This document shows, one piece after another, positions 1 through 9,011 of a DNA stretch of 64,000 nt. The stretch's first letter is position 1. Each line of letters begins with the position of its first letter. Origin of the DNA: Petrotoga sp. 9PW.55.5.1. GTDB lineage: Bacteria; Thermotogota; Thermotogae; Petrotogales; Petrotogaceae. The notes below the pieces were generated by a model. That model was given only the letters and a program-made list of their open reading frames with translations. It had not been told where the DNA came from and did no database searches. Location of the stretch: contig NZ_AUPM01000046.1 in the NCBI RefSeq assembly GCF_003265365.1, positions 1 through 64,000 on the forward strand, written 5' to 3'. Both the position numbers and the translations under genes were made by a program.

Positions 1-115
1 CCTTCAAGGAAGGGGAATAGAACCGACTACCCCGTCTGCAGCATAAAACGTTGCATCCACCCCTTCGAGGAAGGGGAATAGAAATGACTACCCCGTCTGC
101 AGCATAAAACGTTGC
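1..115. repeat. Two tandem 61-bp copies of a palindromic repeat
   Basis: Positions 1-54 and 62-115 repeat with an exact 61-bp period and differ at only a few bases (for example CC versus AT at 23-24/84-85). Each unit holds two hairpins: CCCCTTC-GAG-GAAGGGG (63-76 in the second unit) and GCAGC-ATAAAAC-GTTGC (99-115 in the second unit). The two are separated by ACTACCCCGTC. The same module occurs in both orientations at 54518-54683. The array is cut by the left edge, so its true copy number is unknown. Confidence 0.85.
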
Positions 116-126
116 CATTAAACCAA

Positions 127-140
127 TTGACATGGGGCAG
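127..140 (-). mobile_element. Short match to an insertion-sequence end
   Basis: The 14 bases TTGACATGGGGCAG are the exact reverse complement of CTGCCCCATGTCAA at 54395-54408, which forms one end of the degenerate IS3-type element there. No transposase is visible beside it. It lies immediately inside the tandem repeats, the same association seen at 54.4-54.7 kb. The rest of 141-224 shows nothing recognisable beyond AT-rich sequence. Confidence 0.5.
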
Positions 141-224
141 CTAAAATATAAGACGGATTTTTATTTTTCTTAAATTTGTTTTTTAGATATGAAAAACAAA
201 AGGTCGTTCAAGTATTAAACAAAA

Positions 225-1769
225 TTAAAAGAACTCTCTAATATCTTTAAATACTTTTATAATTGCATTTATTATGACAAAAAATTCTAAACGTCCAAGA
301 TACATCCCTAAAGTTTGTGTCCAAATAACCCCTAATGGGGCTTGTCCAGAAGTAATTCCTACTGATAGTCCTACTGCTGATAAAGTTGAGGCATATTCAA
401 AAAGAGCTTCATGTAGAGGATATCCGTAAGCTAATAAAACAAAAACTCCAATAAAATAAGTAATAAAGTACATAGTAAATACTACTATCACATTTTTTAT
501 AGATTGCAAATCTATTTTTTTTCTTGAAACACCTTTGTAGACTTCAATATAAAAGGTGGAGCCTGATGGCTTGAAAAAGTCCTTTATTTGGTCTAATATG
601 AGTTTAAAAGCAATATAAACCCTGAAAAGTTTAAGTCCACCTGATGTTGAATCCATCATACCTCCAAGTATCATCAATATAGTAATAATTAATAACCCCA
701 AAAAATTCCATGAAGCAAAAGATACGGTCGAAAAGCCAGTTCCTGTTAAGGCTGATATAGTTTGAAATGCAGCATGAACAATTCCTTGACCGGCGTTATA
801 AATCTGGTAAGTGGTAAAACTAAAAACTAAGACGAATGAAATGATCAAAATAAAAAGCATAGTTTTTGGTTCTGGGTTTTTTAAAAATGGTTCTGATTTT
901 ATCTTTTCTCTTAACTCTAAAGAACTAATCTTGCCTGATTTGTAATCTTTTCTGTTTCTTATAAAATTTCTAACCATGATAATAGCCGCATAGTGAACCC
1001 CGAATCCTGTTCCACCGATAATCATTAATACCATGATTATTATTTCAACTTGTAAACTACCAAAACTACCGATACTAAAATTCCTGGTAGAGAATCCTCC
1101 CGTTGCAAGACCGGTTAAAGTATGATTAAAAGCATCAAAAAAAGATAGTTTTCCTATCAACATTAAGAGTATAACCCCTATTAATGCCCATGCCAAATAT
1201 ATTCTAAGTATAATTTTGGCTGATTCCCTTAAGTTAGGGACTAAATTATCTGATCTCCCTTCAGCCTGGTATATTCCTACTCCCATCGCACCAACCACAA
1301 TTACGGTTATTATTGCAAAGCCTGCACCCCCAACAAATTGCATGACTGACCGCCATATTAATACCGTTCTTGGTAATGATTCAACATCTGAAAACATAGA
1401 TAATCCTGTAGTCGTCCATCCACTTGTTGATTCAAAGACAGCTTGAGAAAAATTTAACAGTCCAGAAAAAATAAAAGGGAACGAAGACAAAAAAATTGCT
1501 AAAGTCCAAACGAAAAAAACGGTAACTACGGCATCTTGAGTATTTAATTCTTTTTTTCTTTCTCCTTTCCCAAAAAATCTAAAAACAAATGCAATTGTAA
1601 AAGTAATTAAGCTACTGCTTAGAAAAGGCAAAAAATCCTTAGGAGTGTCATAAATAAATGCAGTTAATCCTACTATTAAAATCAAAACGCCCAAACCAAT
1701 AATAATACTTCCAGTATTTCTAAAAATAGTTTTATATCTTAACTTCAAAAAATATTTATATGAAGGCAC
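225..1769 (-). CDS. trkH: TrkH/KtrB-type potassium transporter subunit
   Basis: Membrane pore subunit of a Trk/Ktr K+ uptake system, working with the cytosolic KTN/RCK proteins encoded just upstream. The 514 residues carry the four pore-loop repeats of the family with their selectivity-filter glycines: about 113-124 (STSGWTTTG), 219-228 (TGLATGGFST), 339-350 (LTGTGFST) and 462-472 (LSAVGLSVG). Multiple hydrophobic segments lie in between. Length is normal for TrkH. The start codon lies 5 bases after the stop of the upstream trkA-like gene, so the three Trk genes form one transcription unit. K+ versus Na+ coupling cannot be read from sequence. Confidence 0.93.
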   Translation of the reverse strand: MPSYKYFLKLRYKTIFRNTGSIIIGLGVLILIVGLTAFIYDTPKDFLPFLSSSLITFTIAFVFRFFGKGERKKELNTQDAVVTVFFVWTLAIFLSSFPFIFSGLLNFSQAVFESTSGWTTTGLSMFSDVESLPRTVLIWRSVMQFVGGAGFAIITVIVVGAMGVGIYQAEGRSDNLVPNLRESAKIILRIYLAWALIGVILLMLIGKLSFFDAFNHTLTGLATGGFSTRNFSIGSFGSLQVEIIIMVLMIIGGTGFGVHYAAIIMVRNFIRNRKDYKSGKISSLELREKIKSEPFLKNPEPKTMLFILIISFVLVFSFTTYQIYNAGQGIVHAAFQTISALTGTGFSTVSFASWNFLGLLIITILMILGGMMDSTSGGLKLFRVYIAFKLILDQIKDFFKPSGSTFYIEVYKGVSRKKIDLQSIKNVIVVFTMYFITYFIGVFVLLAYGYPLHEALFEYASTLSAVGLSVGITSGQAPLGVIWTQTLGMYLGRLEFFVIINAIIKVFKDIREFF

Positions 1770-1773
1770 TTAA

Positions 1774-2463
1774 TCACCTCGATTTCAAAGTTTCTTTAAC
1801 TTTTTCCACTTGCTCTTTTAAAGCAAAAACAATTAATCTATCCCCTGCTTGTATTTCTGTATTTCCTTGAGGCACCATCATCTTTCCATCTTCTCTTATT
1901 ATTATTCCTATTATAGAATTTTGTGGTAAATGCAATTCTTTCAAACTCTTGTTAACAGATGCATTATTTTCATTTATAGATAATTCCAAGATAGATAATT
2001 TCTCCATATATGGATTAAAAAAATCGGTGATCTCTTCATGTATTAAAGAAGATTCTATCAATTTCTGCATCCAAGAAATTGGTACGAGTGTTTCAACATT
2101 AATTCCTCTGAAAATAGTTTCGTTTTCTGTTGCATTGACCAAAGAGATGATTTTAATGTTTTCGTAATATTGTCTTAGTGACCAGGATACTACAAAGTTG
2201 AGGGCATCATCATCAGAAATAATTATTAGCGCTTCAACTTTCTTGCTAAGTTCTAGATTTTCTATCCATTTGATGTCTGTTGGATCCTGTTTTACAAGTT
2301 CTAATAAAGGGAAATTAACTTTTAACCCATCTAAAATCTCTAAATTGTCTTTGTTCATACTAACGTAATAGACTTCATTTCCTAATAACAACAATTTTTT
2401 TGCTAGTGAATAAGCCAAAGTTTTCCCTTCAATAATATAAAATGTTCTACTCATTTGTACCAA
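1774..2463 (-). CDS. trkA: TrkA/KtrA-like regulatory subunit (KTN plus RCK_C)
   Basis: Cytosolic regulator of the adjacent TrkH channel. Residues about 1-140 have the Rossmann-like TrkA_N fold and about 145-229 look like a TrkA_C/RCK_C ligand domain ending in a typical 'GDRLIVFAL' strand. The usual GxGxxG dinucleotide loop is replaced by EGKTLAYSL near residue 13, so nucleotide binding by this subunit is doubtful. The gene overlaps the upstream KTN gene by 17 bases. Start is TTG at 2463, or ATG at 2454. Family assignment is secure; the loss of binding is inference. Confidence 0.85.
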   Translation of the reverse strand: MVQMSRTFYIIEGKTLAYSLAKKLLLLGNEVYYVSMNKDNLEILDGLKVNFPLLELVKQDPTDIKWIENLELSKKVEALIIISDDDALNFVVSWSLRQYYENIKIISLVNATENETIFRGINVETLVPISWMQKLIESSLIHEEITDFFNPYMEKLSILELSINENNASVNKSLKELHLPQNSIIGIIIREDGKMMVPQGNTEIQAGDRLIVFALKEQVEKVKETLKSR

Positions 2464-2881
2464 CCGCCTTTTCTAACTCTTCAACTAATTCAATCACTGA
2501 ATCTTCTATGGGACAAAACAAATTTAAACCAGCTTTGATGAATATAGCTTTTTTTATAGGATCGTTAACCCTAGCCGCCAAGTTTATATTTTCTTTCATC
2601 TTTTTTATTCCATAAGCTAGCATAAAATTCAAATTATCATCTGGTGTAACTATATAAATCATATCTGCTTTTTCAACATTGACGTTCTTTAATGCTTCCA
2701 TATCGTTTGTATCAATTACTTTTGTAAAACCAATGAAATTTCTTCTTGCTAATCTTTCAAAGGAACTTTCCTCTTTATCAATTACAACCACATTATGAGT
2801 TTTACTCAATCTAATAGCTAATTCCGAACCCAACCTTCCGCAACCTATAATAATTATATTTTTAGAATTGTTAATTCTCAT
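2447..2881 (-). CDS. TrkA N-terminal (KTN) domain protein
   Basis: A 144-residue protein consisting of a single TrkA_N/KTN Rossmann domain with an intact NAD(H)-binding loop GCGRLG at residues 13-18 and an acidic residue after strand 2 (VVVIDKEE). It has no RCK_C domain, which is supplied by the next gene. Together the two genes resemble one TrkA protein split into a nucleotide-binding subunit and a C-domain subunit. It is first in the three-gene trk cluster, downstream of the hslU terminator at 2922-2950. Confidence 0.88.
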   Translation of the reverse strand: MRINNSKNIIIIGCGRLGSELAIRLSKTHNVVVIDKEESSFERLARRNFIGFTKVIDTNDMEALKNVNVEKADMIYIVTPDDNLNFMLAYGIKKMKENINLAARVNDPIKKAIFIKAGLNLFCPIEDSVIELVEELEKAVGTNE

Positions 2882-2921
2882 ATAATTCCACTTCCTATGT
2901 TATTAGATTTTGATATTTTAA

Positions 2922-2950
2922 TAAAAACAGAACACCAGAATAGGTGTTCC
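2922..2950 (-). terminator. Rho-independent terminator after hslU
   Basis: Read on the minus strand, GAACACC-TATTCT-GGTGTTC (949-943 and 936-930 of the 2.9-kb block) is followed by a run of T. It lies between the hslU stop and the trk genes and suggests that trk transcription starts separately. Confidence 0.75.
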
Positions 2951-2975
2951 GTATAATTAAGCTAATATAGAAAAT

Positions 2976-4388
2976 TTATAATATATACTCTCTGAGATCT
3001 TCATTCACATAAACCTTACCTAATCTCAAATCTACATAGTTTTTATCTATTTTTACTTCCCACTCTCCTGTTGCTGGAGCTTCATAAGATACTTCCTCAA
3101 GCACCTTTTCAACGACTGTATAAAGCCTTCTTGCACCAATATTTTCAACCTTTTCGTTCAGTTCAAAAGCTATATTTGCTATCCTTTCTATTCCATCTTT
3201 GCTAAATTCTACATTTACACCATCTGTTTCCAACAAGTATTGATACTGTTTTAATATAGCATTTTTTGGCTGAGTTAAAATTCTTACAAAATCTTCCTCA
3301 GTTAAGTCTGAAAGTTCTGCTCTTATCGGAAATCTCCCTTGTAACTCTGGAATCAAATCCGATGGTTTAGATTCACTGAATGCACCTGCTGCAATAAATA
3401 AAATATAATCAGTTTTGATTGATCCATATTTTGTTACCAAAGTTGTTCCTTCTACTATCGGTAACAAATCTCTTTGAACTCCTTCTCTAGAAACATCCGG
3501 ACCTGAACTTCCTCCTTTGGATGTAACTTTATCAATTTCATCTATAAAAATAATACCTTTATTTTCTGCTCTACTTACGCCTTCTTGAACCATCTTATCT
3601 TGATCTATTAATTTTTCTGCTTCTATAGGTTCTAAGACCTTTCTTGCTTCTGATATTTTCATCCTTCTTCTTTTTTTCTTTTTTGGCATCAGATTTTGAA
3701 ACATCTCTCCAAACTGTATCCCCATATCTTCAAACTCTGGTCCAAGCCCGGCAAACATAGGGGATGATTGTTCTTCAACTTCAACTTCGATTTCTAAGTC
3801 TTCCAACTCACCATTTTTTAGTTTTTCCCGTATTTCTTGTCTTCTTTTTTGAATATCTTCATCTTCTTTTTCATAGCTAGTACTATCTTGATTAATATAT
3901 TCATTACCTTGATTGAAAAGTTGCATTACATCCATCAGATTGGCTTGGCGTTTTGACTTTTTCTTAACTGGAACTAAAGCTTCGACTATTCTTTCTTCCA
4001 CCATCCTTTGAGAATTTTCCTTTACCTCTTCCATCATTTCTTTTTTCACCATATTAACAGATGAATCAACAAGCTCTCTGACCATGCTTTCAACGTTTTT
4101 CCCCACGTAACCCACCTCAGTGAATCTTGTTGCTTCTACTTTTACAAAAGGAGCGTTTGCTATTTCAGCTAATCTTCTTGCTATCTCCGTTTTTCCAACA
4201 CCTGTTGAACCGATCATCAGGATATTTTTTGGAATTACGTCCTTTCTTATTTCATCAGGTAAAGCTAGCCTTCTTATTCTGTTTCTTAAAGCTATGGCAA
4301 CCTGTTTTTTAGCATCATCTTGGCCAATAATATACTTATTCAATTCTTCTACAACTTTCTTTGGAGTTAATTCTTTTTTATCGTTCAT
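2976..4388 (-). CDS. hslU: HslU, ATPase subunit of the HslUV protease
   Basis: AAA+ unfoldase that feeds proteins to the HslV peptidase. Walker A (GSTGVGKT) is near residue 60, followed by the long charged I-domain insertion, Walker B (IIFIDEIDK) near residue 280 and the C-terminal AAA part with PELQGRFPIR. The protein ends in LREYIL, matching the HslU tail that docks into HslV. ATG 4388 is chosen because GAGG lies 8 bases upstream; an in-frame GTG at 4397 has no such site. hslV is not adjacent: the next gene upstream is pyk, 45 bases away. Confidence 0.95.
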   Translation of the reverse strand: MNDKKELTPKKVVEELNKYIIGQDDAKKQVAIALRNRIRRLALPDEIRKDVIPKNILMIGSTGVGKTEIARRLAEIANAPFVKVEATRFTEVGYVGKNVESMVRELVDSSVNMVKKEMMEEVKENSQRMVEERIVEALVPVKKKSKRQANLMDVMQLFNQGNEYINQDSTSYEKEDEDIQKRRQEIREKLKNGELEDLEIEVEVEEQSSPMFAGLGPEFEDMGIQFGEMFQNLMPKKKKRRRMKISEARKVLEPIEAEKLIDQDKMVQEGVSRAENKGIIFIDEIDKVTSKGGSSGPDVSREGVQRDLLPIVEGTTLVTKYGSIKTDYILFIAAGAFSESKPSDLIPELQGRFPIRAELSDLTEEDFVRILTQPKNAILKQYQYLLETDGVNVEFSKDGIERIANIAFELNEKVENIGARRLYTVVEKVLEEVSYEAPATGEWEVKIDKNYVDLRLGKVYVNEDLREYIL

Positions 4389-4433
4389 ATAATTCACCTC
4401 AATAATTATTTAAATCAATATTTTCTTACTAAT

Positions 4434-5870
4434 TTATACTTCGTGTACCTTTAAAAGATTAGTTTTACTAGAAAAACCGTAAGGGATACCTGCAGTTACA
4501 ATTATATTATCACCTGGAAGAACAACGTCCAATGATTTAACTATATTCGTTACACTCTCCAACATATTGTCTGTATCGGTGAACTTTCTCATTATTACAG
4601 GTGTTACACCCCATACCAATGCCAACCTGTGATAAGTTGTTAATCTTGGTGAAGCGGCTATGATTTTGGAGTTTCTTCTAAATCTGGATAAGGCTCTTGC
4701 GGTATAACCACTGTATGTAGTAGCAACTATTACATTTATACCAAGCTGTTCTGCCATTTTTACAGCAGACATTGTAATAGCGTTTGTTGAAGGATCTCCT
4801 CCCCCATAAGTTGAATAATCAAACTTGTACAAATATTCATCCAACATCTTTTCAGTTTCGAAAGCAACTTTGCTCATAACTTCTACTGCTTTTTCTGGGT
4901 ATTTACCTATAGATGTTTCACCGGATAACATAATTGCATCTGTTCCATCTAAAATAGCATTTGCAATATCCGTAGCCTCTGCTCTTGTGGGAAATGGATT
5001 GTTAATCATGGTTTCCAACATTTGAGTAGCAGTTATAGCTGGTTTTGCCATTGTGTTCGCTATTTCTATTATTCTTTTTTGTAGTAATGGGATCTGTTCA
5101 ACTGGCGCCTCTACTCCCAAATCTCCTCTAGCTACCATAACTCCGTCTGATTCTTTGATAATTTCTTCTAAGTTATCTAGAGCCTGCAAAGTTTCTATTT
5201 TTGCAATCACCGGAAGATCGGGCATTCCTAATCCTGCTAGAATTTTCTTTGTTTCAGTTATATCTTGAGCCTTTCTAACAAATGATTGTGCTATATATTC
5301 AACATTCCACTCCACAGCTTTGTTTAAATATTCTATATCTTTTTCAGTTAAAGGAGGCATTCCTATATCGATACCAGGAACGTTTATCCCTCTTCTACCG
5401 ACAATGGTCCCTCCTGTTATAACTTTAGTTTTTATTTCTTTTTCAGTTGTTTCTGATACTACTAGTCTAATCTTTCCATCATCTAATAATATATTATCCC
5501 CTTTATTTACTTCTTTTGGTAATTCTTTGTAATTTATGCTAACTTTATCACAACTACCAACTATATCTTCACTGGTTAAAACAAATTCTTGGCCCTCTTT
5601 TAATGTGACTTTATCCGTATCAAAAGTGCCTGTTCTTATTTTCGGGCCTTCTAAGTCCAATAATATAGCTAAAGGAATATTCAATTCTCTTCTTATTTTT
5701 TGCAATAATTTAACTCTTTTTTCGTGATCCTGGATAGAATCGTGGGACGTATTTAAACGGGCAACATTCATCCCGTTCTCAATTAAATTCTTAAGAACTT
5801 TTTCTTCCTCTGTAGCTGGTCCTATAGTGCAAACAATTCGAGTTTTTTTATTTTTGAGTTTTCTGTTCAT
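4434..5870 (-). CDS. pyk: Pyruvate kinase
   Basis: Converts phosphoenolpyruvate and ADP to pyruvate and ATP in the last step of glycolysis. The 478 residues carry the N-terminal TIM-barrel start (RKTRIVCTIGPA-like), the KIRTGTF metal/substrate segment, the signature IAKIETLQALDN followed by VARGDLGVE, and a C-terminal allosteric-type domain with STYGGYTAR-like phosphate loops. Length equals the short pyruvate kinases without the extra PEP-utiliser domain. An AGGAGG site precedes the ATG. It lies 41 bases downstream of pfkA on the same strand, so the two glycolytic genes are probably co-transcribed. Confidence 0.97.
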   Translation of the reverse strand: MNRKLKNKKTRIVCTIGPATEEEKVLKNLIENGMNVARLNTSHDSIQDHEKRVKLLQKIRRELNIPLAILLDLEGPKIRTGTFDTDKVTLKEGQEFVLTSEDIVGSCDKVSINYKELPKEVNKGDNILLDDGKIRLVVSETTEKEIKTKVITGGTIVGRRGINVPGIDIGMPPLTEKDIEYLNKAVEWNVEYIAQSFVRKAQDITETKKILAGLGMPDLPVIAKIETLQALDNLEEIIKESDGVMVARGDLGVEAPVEQIPLLQKRIIEIANTMAKPAITATQMLETMINNPFPTRAEATDIANAILDGTDAIMLSGETSIGKYPEKAVEVMSKVAFETEKMLDEYLYKFDYSTYGGGDPSTNAITMSAVKMAEQLGINVIVATTYSGYTARALSRFRRNSKIIAASPRLTTYHRLALVWGVTPVIMRKFTDTDNMLESVTNIVKSLDVVLPGDNIIVTAGIPYGFSSKTNLLKVHEV

Positions 5871-5911
5871 AATTATCCTCCTAAAAACATCATTATAAGA
5901 AATTTTATCTT

Positions 5912-6880
5912 CTAAGATAAAATATTAGCTAATTTTACTATCTCTAAGTCCAAAGATTTTTTTTCTGCTAACACCTTTTCGATAGGTGTTCTTATAAGAT
6001 CGTTTCTACTTAGCCCAATCATAACATTAAATTCGCCTTCTATAAGAGATTTTACAGATTCATTCCCCATTCTTGAAGCTAATATTCTATCAAACGCACT
6101 TGGAGACCCTCCTCTTTGAATATGTCCCAAGATTGTTATTCTAGTTTCAAAACCAATTCTATTCTCAAGATGCCTTGCAACCGTATAAGCACTTGCGGAG
6201 CCTTCTGCTACTACAACAATTGAATTAATCTTTCCGCGCTTCCTTTCTTCCCACATTTTTTCAGCAAGAGAATCATAATCTGTAGGAATTTCAGGGATGA
6301 TAACAGCCTCAGCACCTATAGCAAGTCCCGTCATCAAAGCAATGTAACCAGAGGTTCTTCCCATGACCTCAACAATAAAAGCTCTTTCATGAGATGAAGC
6401 AGTGTCTTTTAATTTTTGAAGAACATCGATAACCGTATTTAAACAAGTATCTACTCCTATACTCATATCGGTGTAAGCAATATCGTTATCAATCGATCCA
6501 GGAACTCCTACGACTGGAATTCCTTGTTCGTCAGATAAAAGTTTTCCTCCCGTCAAACTTCCTTCTCCACCAATAATAACCAATGCATCTATCCCTAAAT
6601 CTTTCAGATTATCAGCTGCTTTTTTTCTAACTTCTGGTACTTTAAACTCCGGAACTCTAGCAGTTCTTAAGATTGTTCCACCTCTTTCCATAATTCCACC
6701 AACATCTGAATAATTAAACTTTTTATAATCTTTATCTAGAATTCCTGCATAACCTCTCAAAAATCCATAAACTTCTATATTTTCAACAACGGCGCTTCTT
6801 GTAACCGCTCTAATAACTGCGTTCATGCCAGGAGCATCTCCACCACTGGTTATCAATCCAATCCTTTTTATTTTGGACAT
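5912..6880 (-). CDS. pfkA: 6-phosphofructokinase (ATP-PFK family)
   Basis: Phosphorylates fructose 6-phosphate, the committing step of glycolysis. The 322-residue length is that of bacterial ATP-PFK. Visible motifs are GGDAPGMNA near residue 13, SIDNDI and [10 protein letters not shown] in the substrate region, MGRTSGY, and GHIQRGGSP. At residues 104-108 the usual GGDGS reads GGEGS: the Mg-binding Asp is Glu, while Gly (ATP type rather than the PPi-type Asp) follows it. From memory this substitution also occurs in the Thermotoga enzyme. Good GGAGGGG site before the ATG. Heads a pfkA-pyk unit. Confidence 0.95.
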   Translation of the reverse strand: MSKIKRIGLITSGGDAPGMNAVIRAVTRSAVVENIEVYGFLRGYAGILDKDYKKFNYSDVGGIMERGGTILRTARVPEFKVPEVRKKAADNLKDLGIDALVIIGGEGSLTGGKLLSDEQGIPVVGVPGSIDNDIAYTDMSIGVDTCLNTVIDVLQKLKDTASSHERAFIVEVMGRTSGYIALMTGLAIGAEAVIIPEIPTDYDSLAEKMWEERKRGKINSIVVVAEGSASAYTVARHLENRIGFETRITILGHIQRGGSPSAFDRILASRMGNESVKSLIEGEFNVMIGLSRNDLIRTPIEKVLAEKKSLDLEIVKLANILS

Positions 6881-6973
6881 TGGTACCCCTCCTAAATTTT
6901 TCCAAATTCTAGATTTAATTAATTCTCCGTTTAGCGAATTTAATTATCTAATTTGAATAGGAACTACCTTCTT

Positions 6974-6979
6974 ATTATA
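6974..6979 (-). promoter_or_regulatory. Probable -10 box upstream of pfkA
   Basis: TATAAT on the minus strand, about 95 bases before the pfkA start. No good -35 box is seen at the usual spacing, so this is a weak call. Confidence 0.4.
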
Positions 6980-7046
6980 TCACTTGTTTTTTGACACTTT
7001 TGTTAATTCAAATATAAAATGAATAACTCATTTAACAATTTTGTGC

Positions 7047-7052
7047 TATAAT
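7047..7052 (+). promoter_or_regulatory. Probable -10 box of the Fur-family gene
   Basis: TATAAT lies 38 bases before the likely start. The -35 region is not convincing. The AT-rich stretch just downstream (TATAATAAATTTAAATT) loosely resembles a PerR box, which would fit autoregulation, but this is a guess. Confidence 0.45.
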
Positions 7053-7089
7053 AAATTTAAATTCAAAAGTTAAAGTTTAGGTGATGAAA

Positions 7090-7554
7090 TTGACAGTATA
7101 TGAAAAAGAAGATGTTGTTAAAATACTTAAGAATAAAAAGATAAAAGTAACACCGAACAGACTCTATATAGCAATTAAGCTTTTTAATTCCACTGATCAT
7201 CCTTCAATAGACGAACTACATCAAAATTTAATAAAAAGCGGAAAAAGAGTTTCGTTTACTTCAGTATATAATATAGTAAAACTTTTTAAAAACGCCGGTT
7301 TAGTTCAAGAAATTATGCTTCAAAATAAAATTCGATATGATGCTAATATTACACCTCATGCCCATTTTATTTGTAGAAAATGTGAAAAAATATGGGATGT
7401 ACAGATTGATGATAATTCAATTCTTAACAGAGAAGATTTAATAAATTTCAAGAACATAGTTGAAGAAAAATTATCTGGCTATAAGGTTGATTCAGTTGAA
7501 GTCAATTTAATTGGAATTTGTAAAGATTGTAGTAATAAAAATAGTGAGGCTTAA
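7090..7554 (+). CDS. Fur-family metalloregulator, PerR-like
   Basis: DNA-binding metal- or peroxide-responsive repressor. The N-terminal winged helix spans about residues 8-85. The RYDANITPHAHFIC segment follows, with two structural Cys pairs, CRKC and CKDC, for Zn. The RYD...H.H pattern is closer to PerR than to iron-sensing Fur. Start: TTG 7090 sits 8 bases after an AGG that belongs to AGGTGAT; upstream in-frame GTG 7081 and ATG 7084 lack usable spacing. It lies alone between pfkA (divergent) and gcvPB (convergent). The target metal cannot be assigned. Confidence 0.85.
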   Translation: MTVYEKEDVVKILKNKKIKVTPNRLYIAIKLFNSTDHPSIDELHQNLIKSGKRVSFTSVYNIVKLFKNAGLVQEIMLQNKIRYDANITPHAHFICRKCEKIWDVQIDDNSILNREDLINFKNIVEEKLSGYKVDSVEVNLIGICKDCSNKNSEA

Positions 7555-7567
7555 GCCTCACTATTTT
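7538..7567. terminator. Bidirectional terminator between the fur-like gene and gcvPB
   Basis: Perfect 13-bp stem AAAATAGTGAGGC (538-550) / GCCTCACTATTTT (555-567) with a TTAA loop. Both strands end in T runs, so it can serve both convergent genes. The TAA stop of the regulator lies inside the hairpin. Confidence 0.92.
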
Positions 7568-7568
7568 T

Positions 7569-9011
7569 CTAATTACCTTCCCATTTAACTTTTAATTCTT
7601 TATTTGCTTTAACATCATCCAGTCTTTTTATAGGTAATTTGGTAGGAGCTTCCTTCAGTTTTTCAGGTGAACTCTTTGCTTCTTTAAAAATTCTTTCGTA
7701 TATTTCCGCAATTCTATCAAGGCTTTCTTTACTCTCTGTTTCTGTAGGTTCAATCATCATAGCTTCATCGACTATAAGAGGAAAATAAACAGTGGGAGGA
7801 TGTATTCCATAATCTAACATCCTTTTTGCGAAATCCAAAGTCGTAACATTATACTCTTTCAAAGAACTCCCTTTAATTACAAACTCATGTTTACAAATAT
7901 CTGGATAAGCTATTTGTAAAAAGTTAGAAAGTTTCTTTCTTAAATAATTAGCGTTCAAAGTAGCTAATTCACTAACTTTTTTCAAACCCTCTTTTCCCAT
8001 ACTTAAAATATAAGCATAAGCTTTTAACATCACAATAAAGTTACCATAGAAAGATCTAACTCTGCCTATACTGTTTGGAATATTGTATTCAAAATAAAAT
8101 TCTCCGCTATCTTTTCTAGAAACAATAGGTTTTGGCAAGTAATCTTTCAGGAAGGATTTTACGGCAATAGGACCACTTCCAGGACCACCCATTCCATGTG
8201 GAGTAGAAAACGTTTTATGAAGGTTGAGATGAACAACATCAAACCCGTTGTCTCCAGGTCTAACCTTCCCCATAACAGCATTTAAATTTGCCCCATCATA
8301 GTACAGCAATGCTTTATTCTTGTGTATCATATCAGATATATCCAATATATCTTTTTCAAAAAGTCCTAAAGTATTCGGATTAGTTAACATAATTGCAGCC
8401 GTATTTTGGTTAACTAAAGATTGTAGATCTTTTAAATCAACCCTTCCCTCGTCATTTGATTTTACTTGAACTACCTTAAATCCTGCCATAACAGCAGAAG
8501 CAGGGTTAGTTCCATGAGCTGAATCAGGAATGATAACTTCATTTTTATATCCTAAATTGTTATCCTGTAGATACTTCCTAATAATCAACATGCCCGTAAG
8601 TTCACCGTGGGCACCTGCGGCGGGTTGTAAAGTAATTGCATCCATACCTGTTATTTCTCTGAGATATTCTTGTAAATCATACATTAATTCCAAAGTTCCT
8701 TGAATCGTTTCTTCTTCCTGATATGGATGTAATTTTATAAAGTTTTTGAATGAAGCTATTTCTTCATTTAAGAAAGGATTGTATTTCATTGTACAAGATC
8801 CTAGTGGATAAAACCCTTTGTCAACTGAATAATTTAAAGCTGCTAATTCATTGTAATGCCTTACTATATCAACTTCATATAATTCAGGTAGGTTAGAATT
8901 CTCTTTTCTGATTAAATGTTCCGGAATATCATATTCAGTCTTCTCAACATCTAATTCAGGTAAAGAATATGCCCTTCTACCTTCGACAGATTTTTCAAAT
9001 ATCAATTTCAT
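7569..9011 (-). CDS. gcvPB: Glycine dehydrogenase (decarboxylating) subunit 2, P-protein
   Basis: PLP-bearing half of the split P-protein of the glycine cleavage system; it decarboxylates glycine and passes the aminomethyl group to the H-protein. The PLP lysine is in [11 protein letters not shown] at about residue 266, followed by the glycine-rich GMGGPGSGP loop. AHGTNPASA and the QPAAGAHGE segment are also typical. Start is ATG 9011, with GGAGG 8 bases upstream; it overlaps the gcvPA stop as ATGA, implying coupled translation. A longer frame from 9035 has no ribosome site. 480 residues, normal for the subunit. Confidence 0.96.
   Translation of the reverse strand: MKLIFEKSVEGRRAYSLPELDVEKTEYDIPEHLIRKENSNLPELYEVDIVRHYNELAALNYSVDKGFYPLGSCTMKYNPFLNEEIASFKNFIKLHPYQEEETIQGTLELMYDLQEYLREITGMDAITLQPAAGAHGELTGMLIIRKYLQDNNLGYKNEVIIPDSAHGTNPASAVMAGFKVVQVKSNDEGRVDLKDLQSLVNQNTAAIMLTNPNTLGLFEKDILDISDMIHKNKALLYYDGANLNAVMGKVRPGDNGFDVVHLNLHKTFSTPHGMGGPGSGPIAVKSFLKDYLPKPIVSRKDSGEFYFEYNIPNSIGRVRSFYGNFIVMLKAYAYILSMGKEGLKKVSELATLNANYLRKKLSNFLQIAYPDICKHEFVIKGSSLKEYNVTTLDFAKRMLDYGIHPPTVYFPLIVDEAMMIEPTETESKESLDRIAEIYERIFKEAKSSPEKLKEAPTKLPIKRLDDVKANKELKVKWEGN

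Noticed and set aside
1-115. CRISPR array
   Set aside because: The whole 61-bp unit is conserved between copies, including what would be the spacer, and the same unit appears singly and inverted elsewhere.
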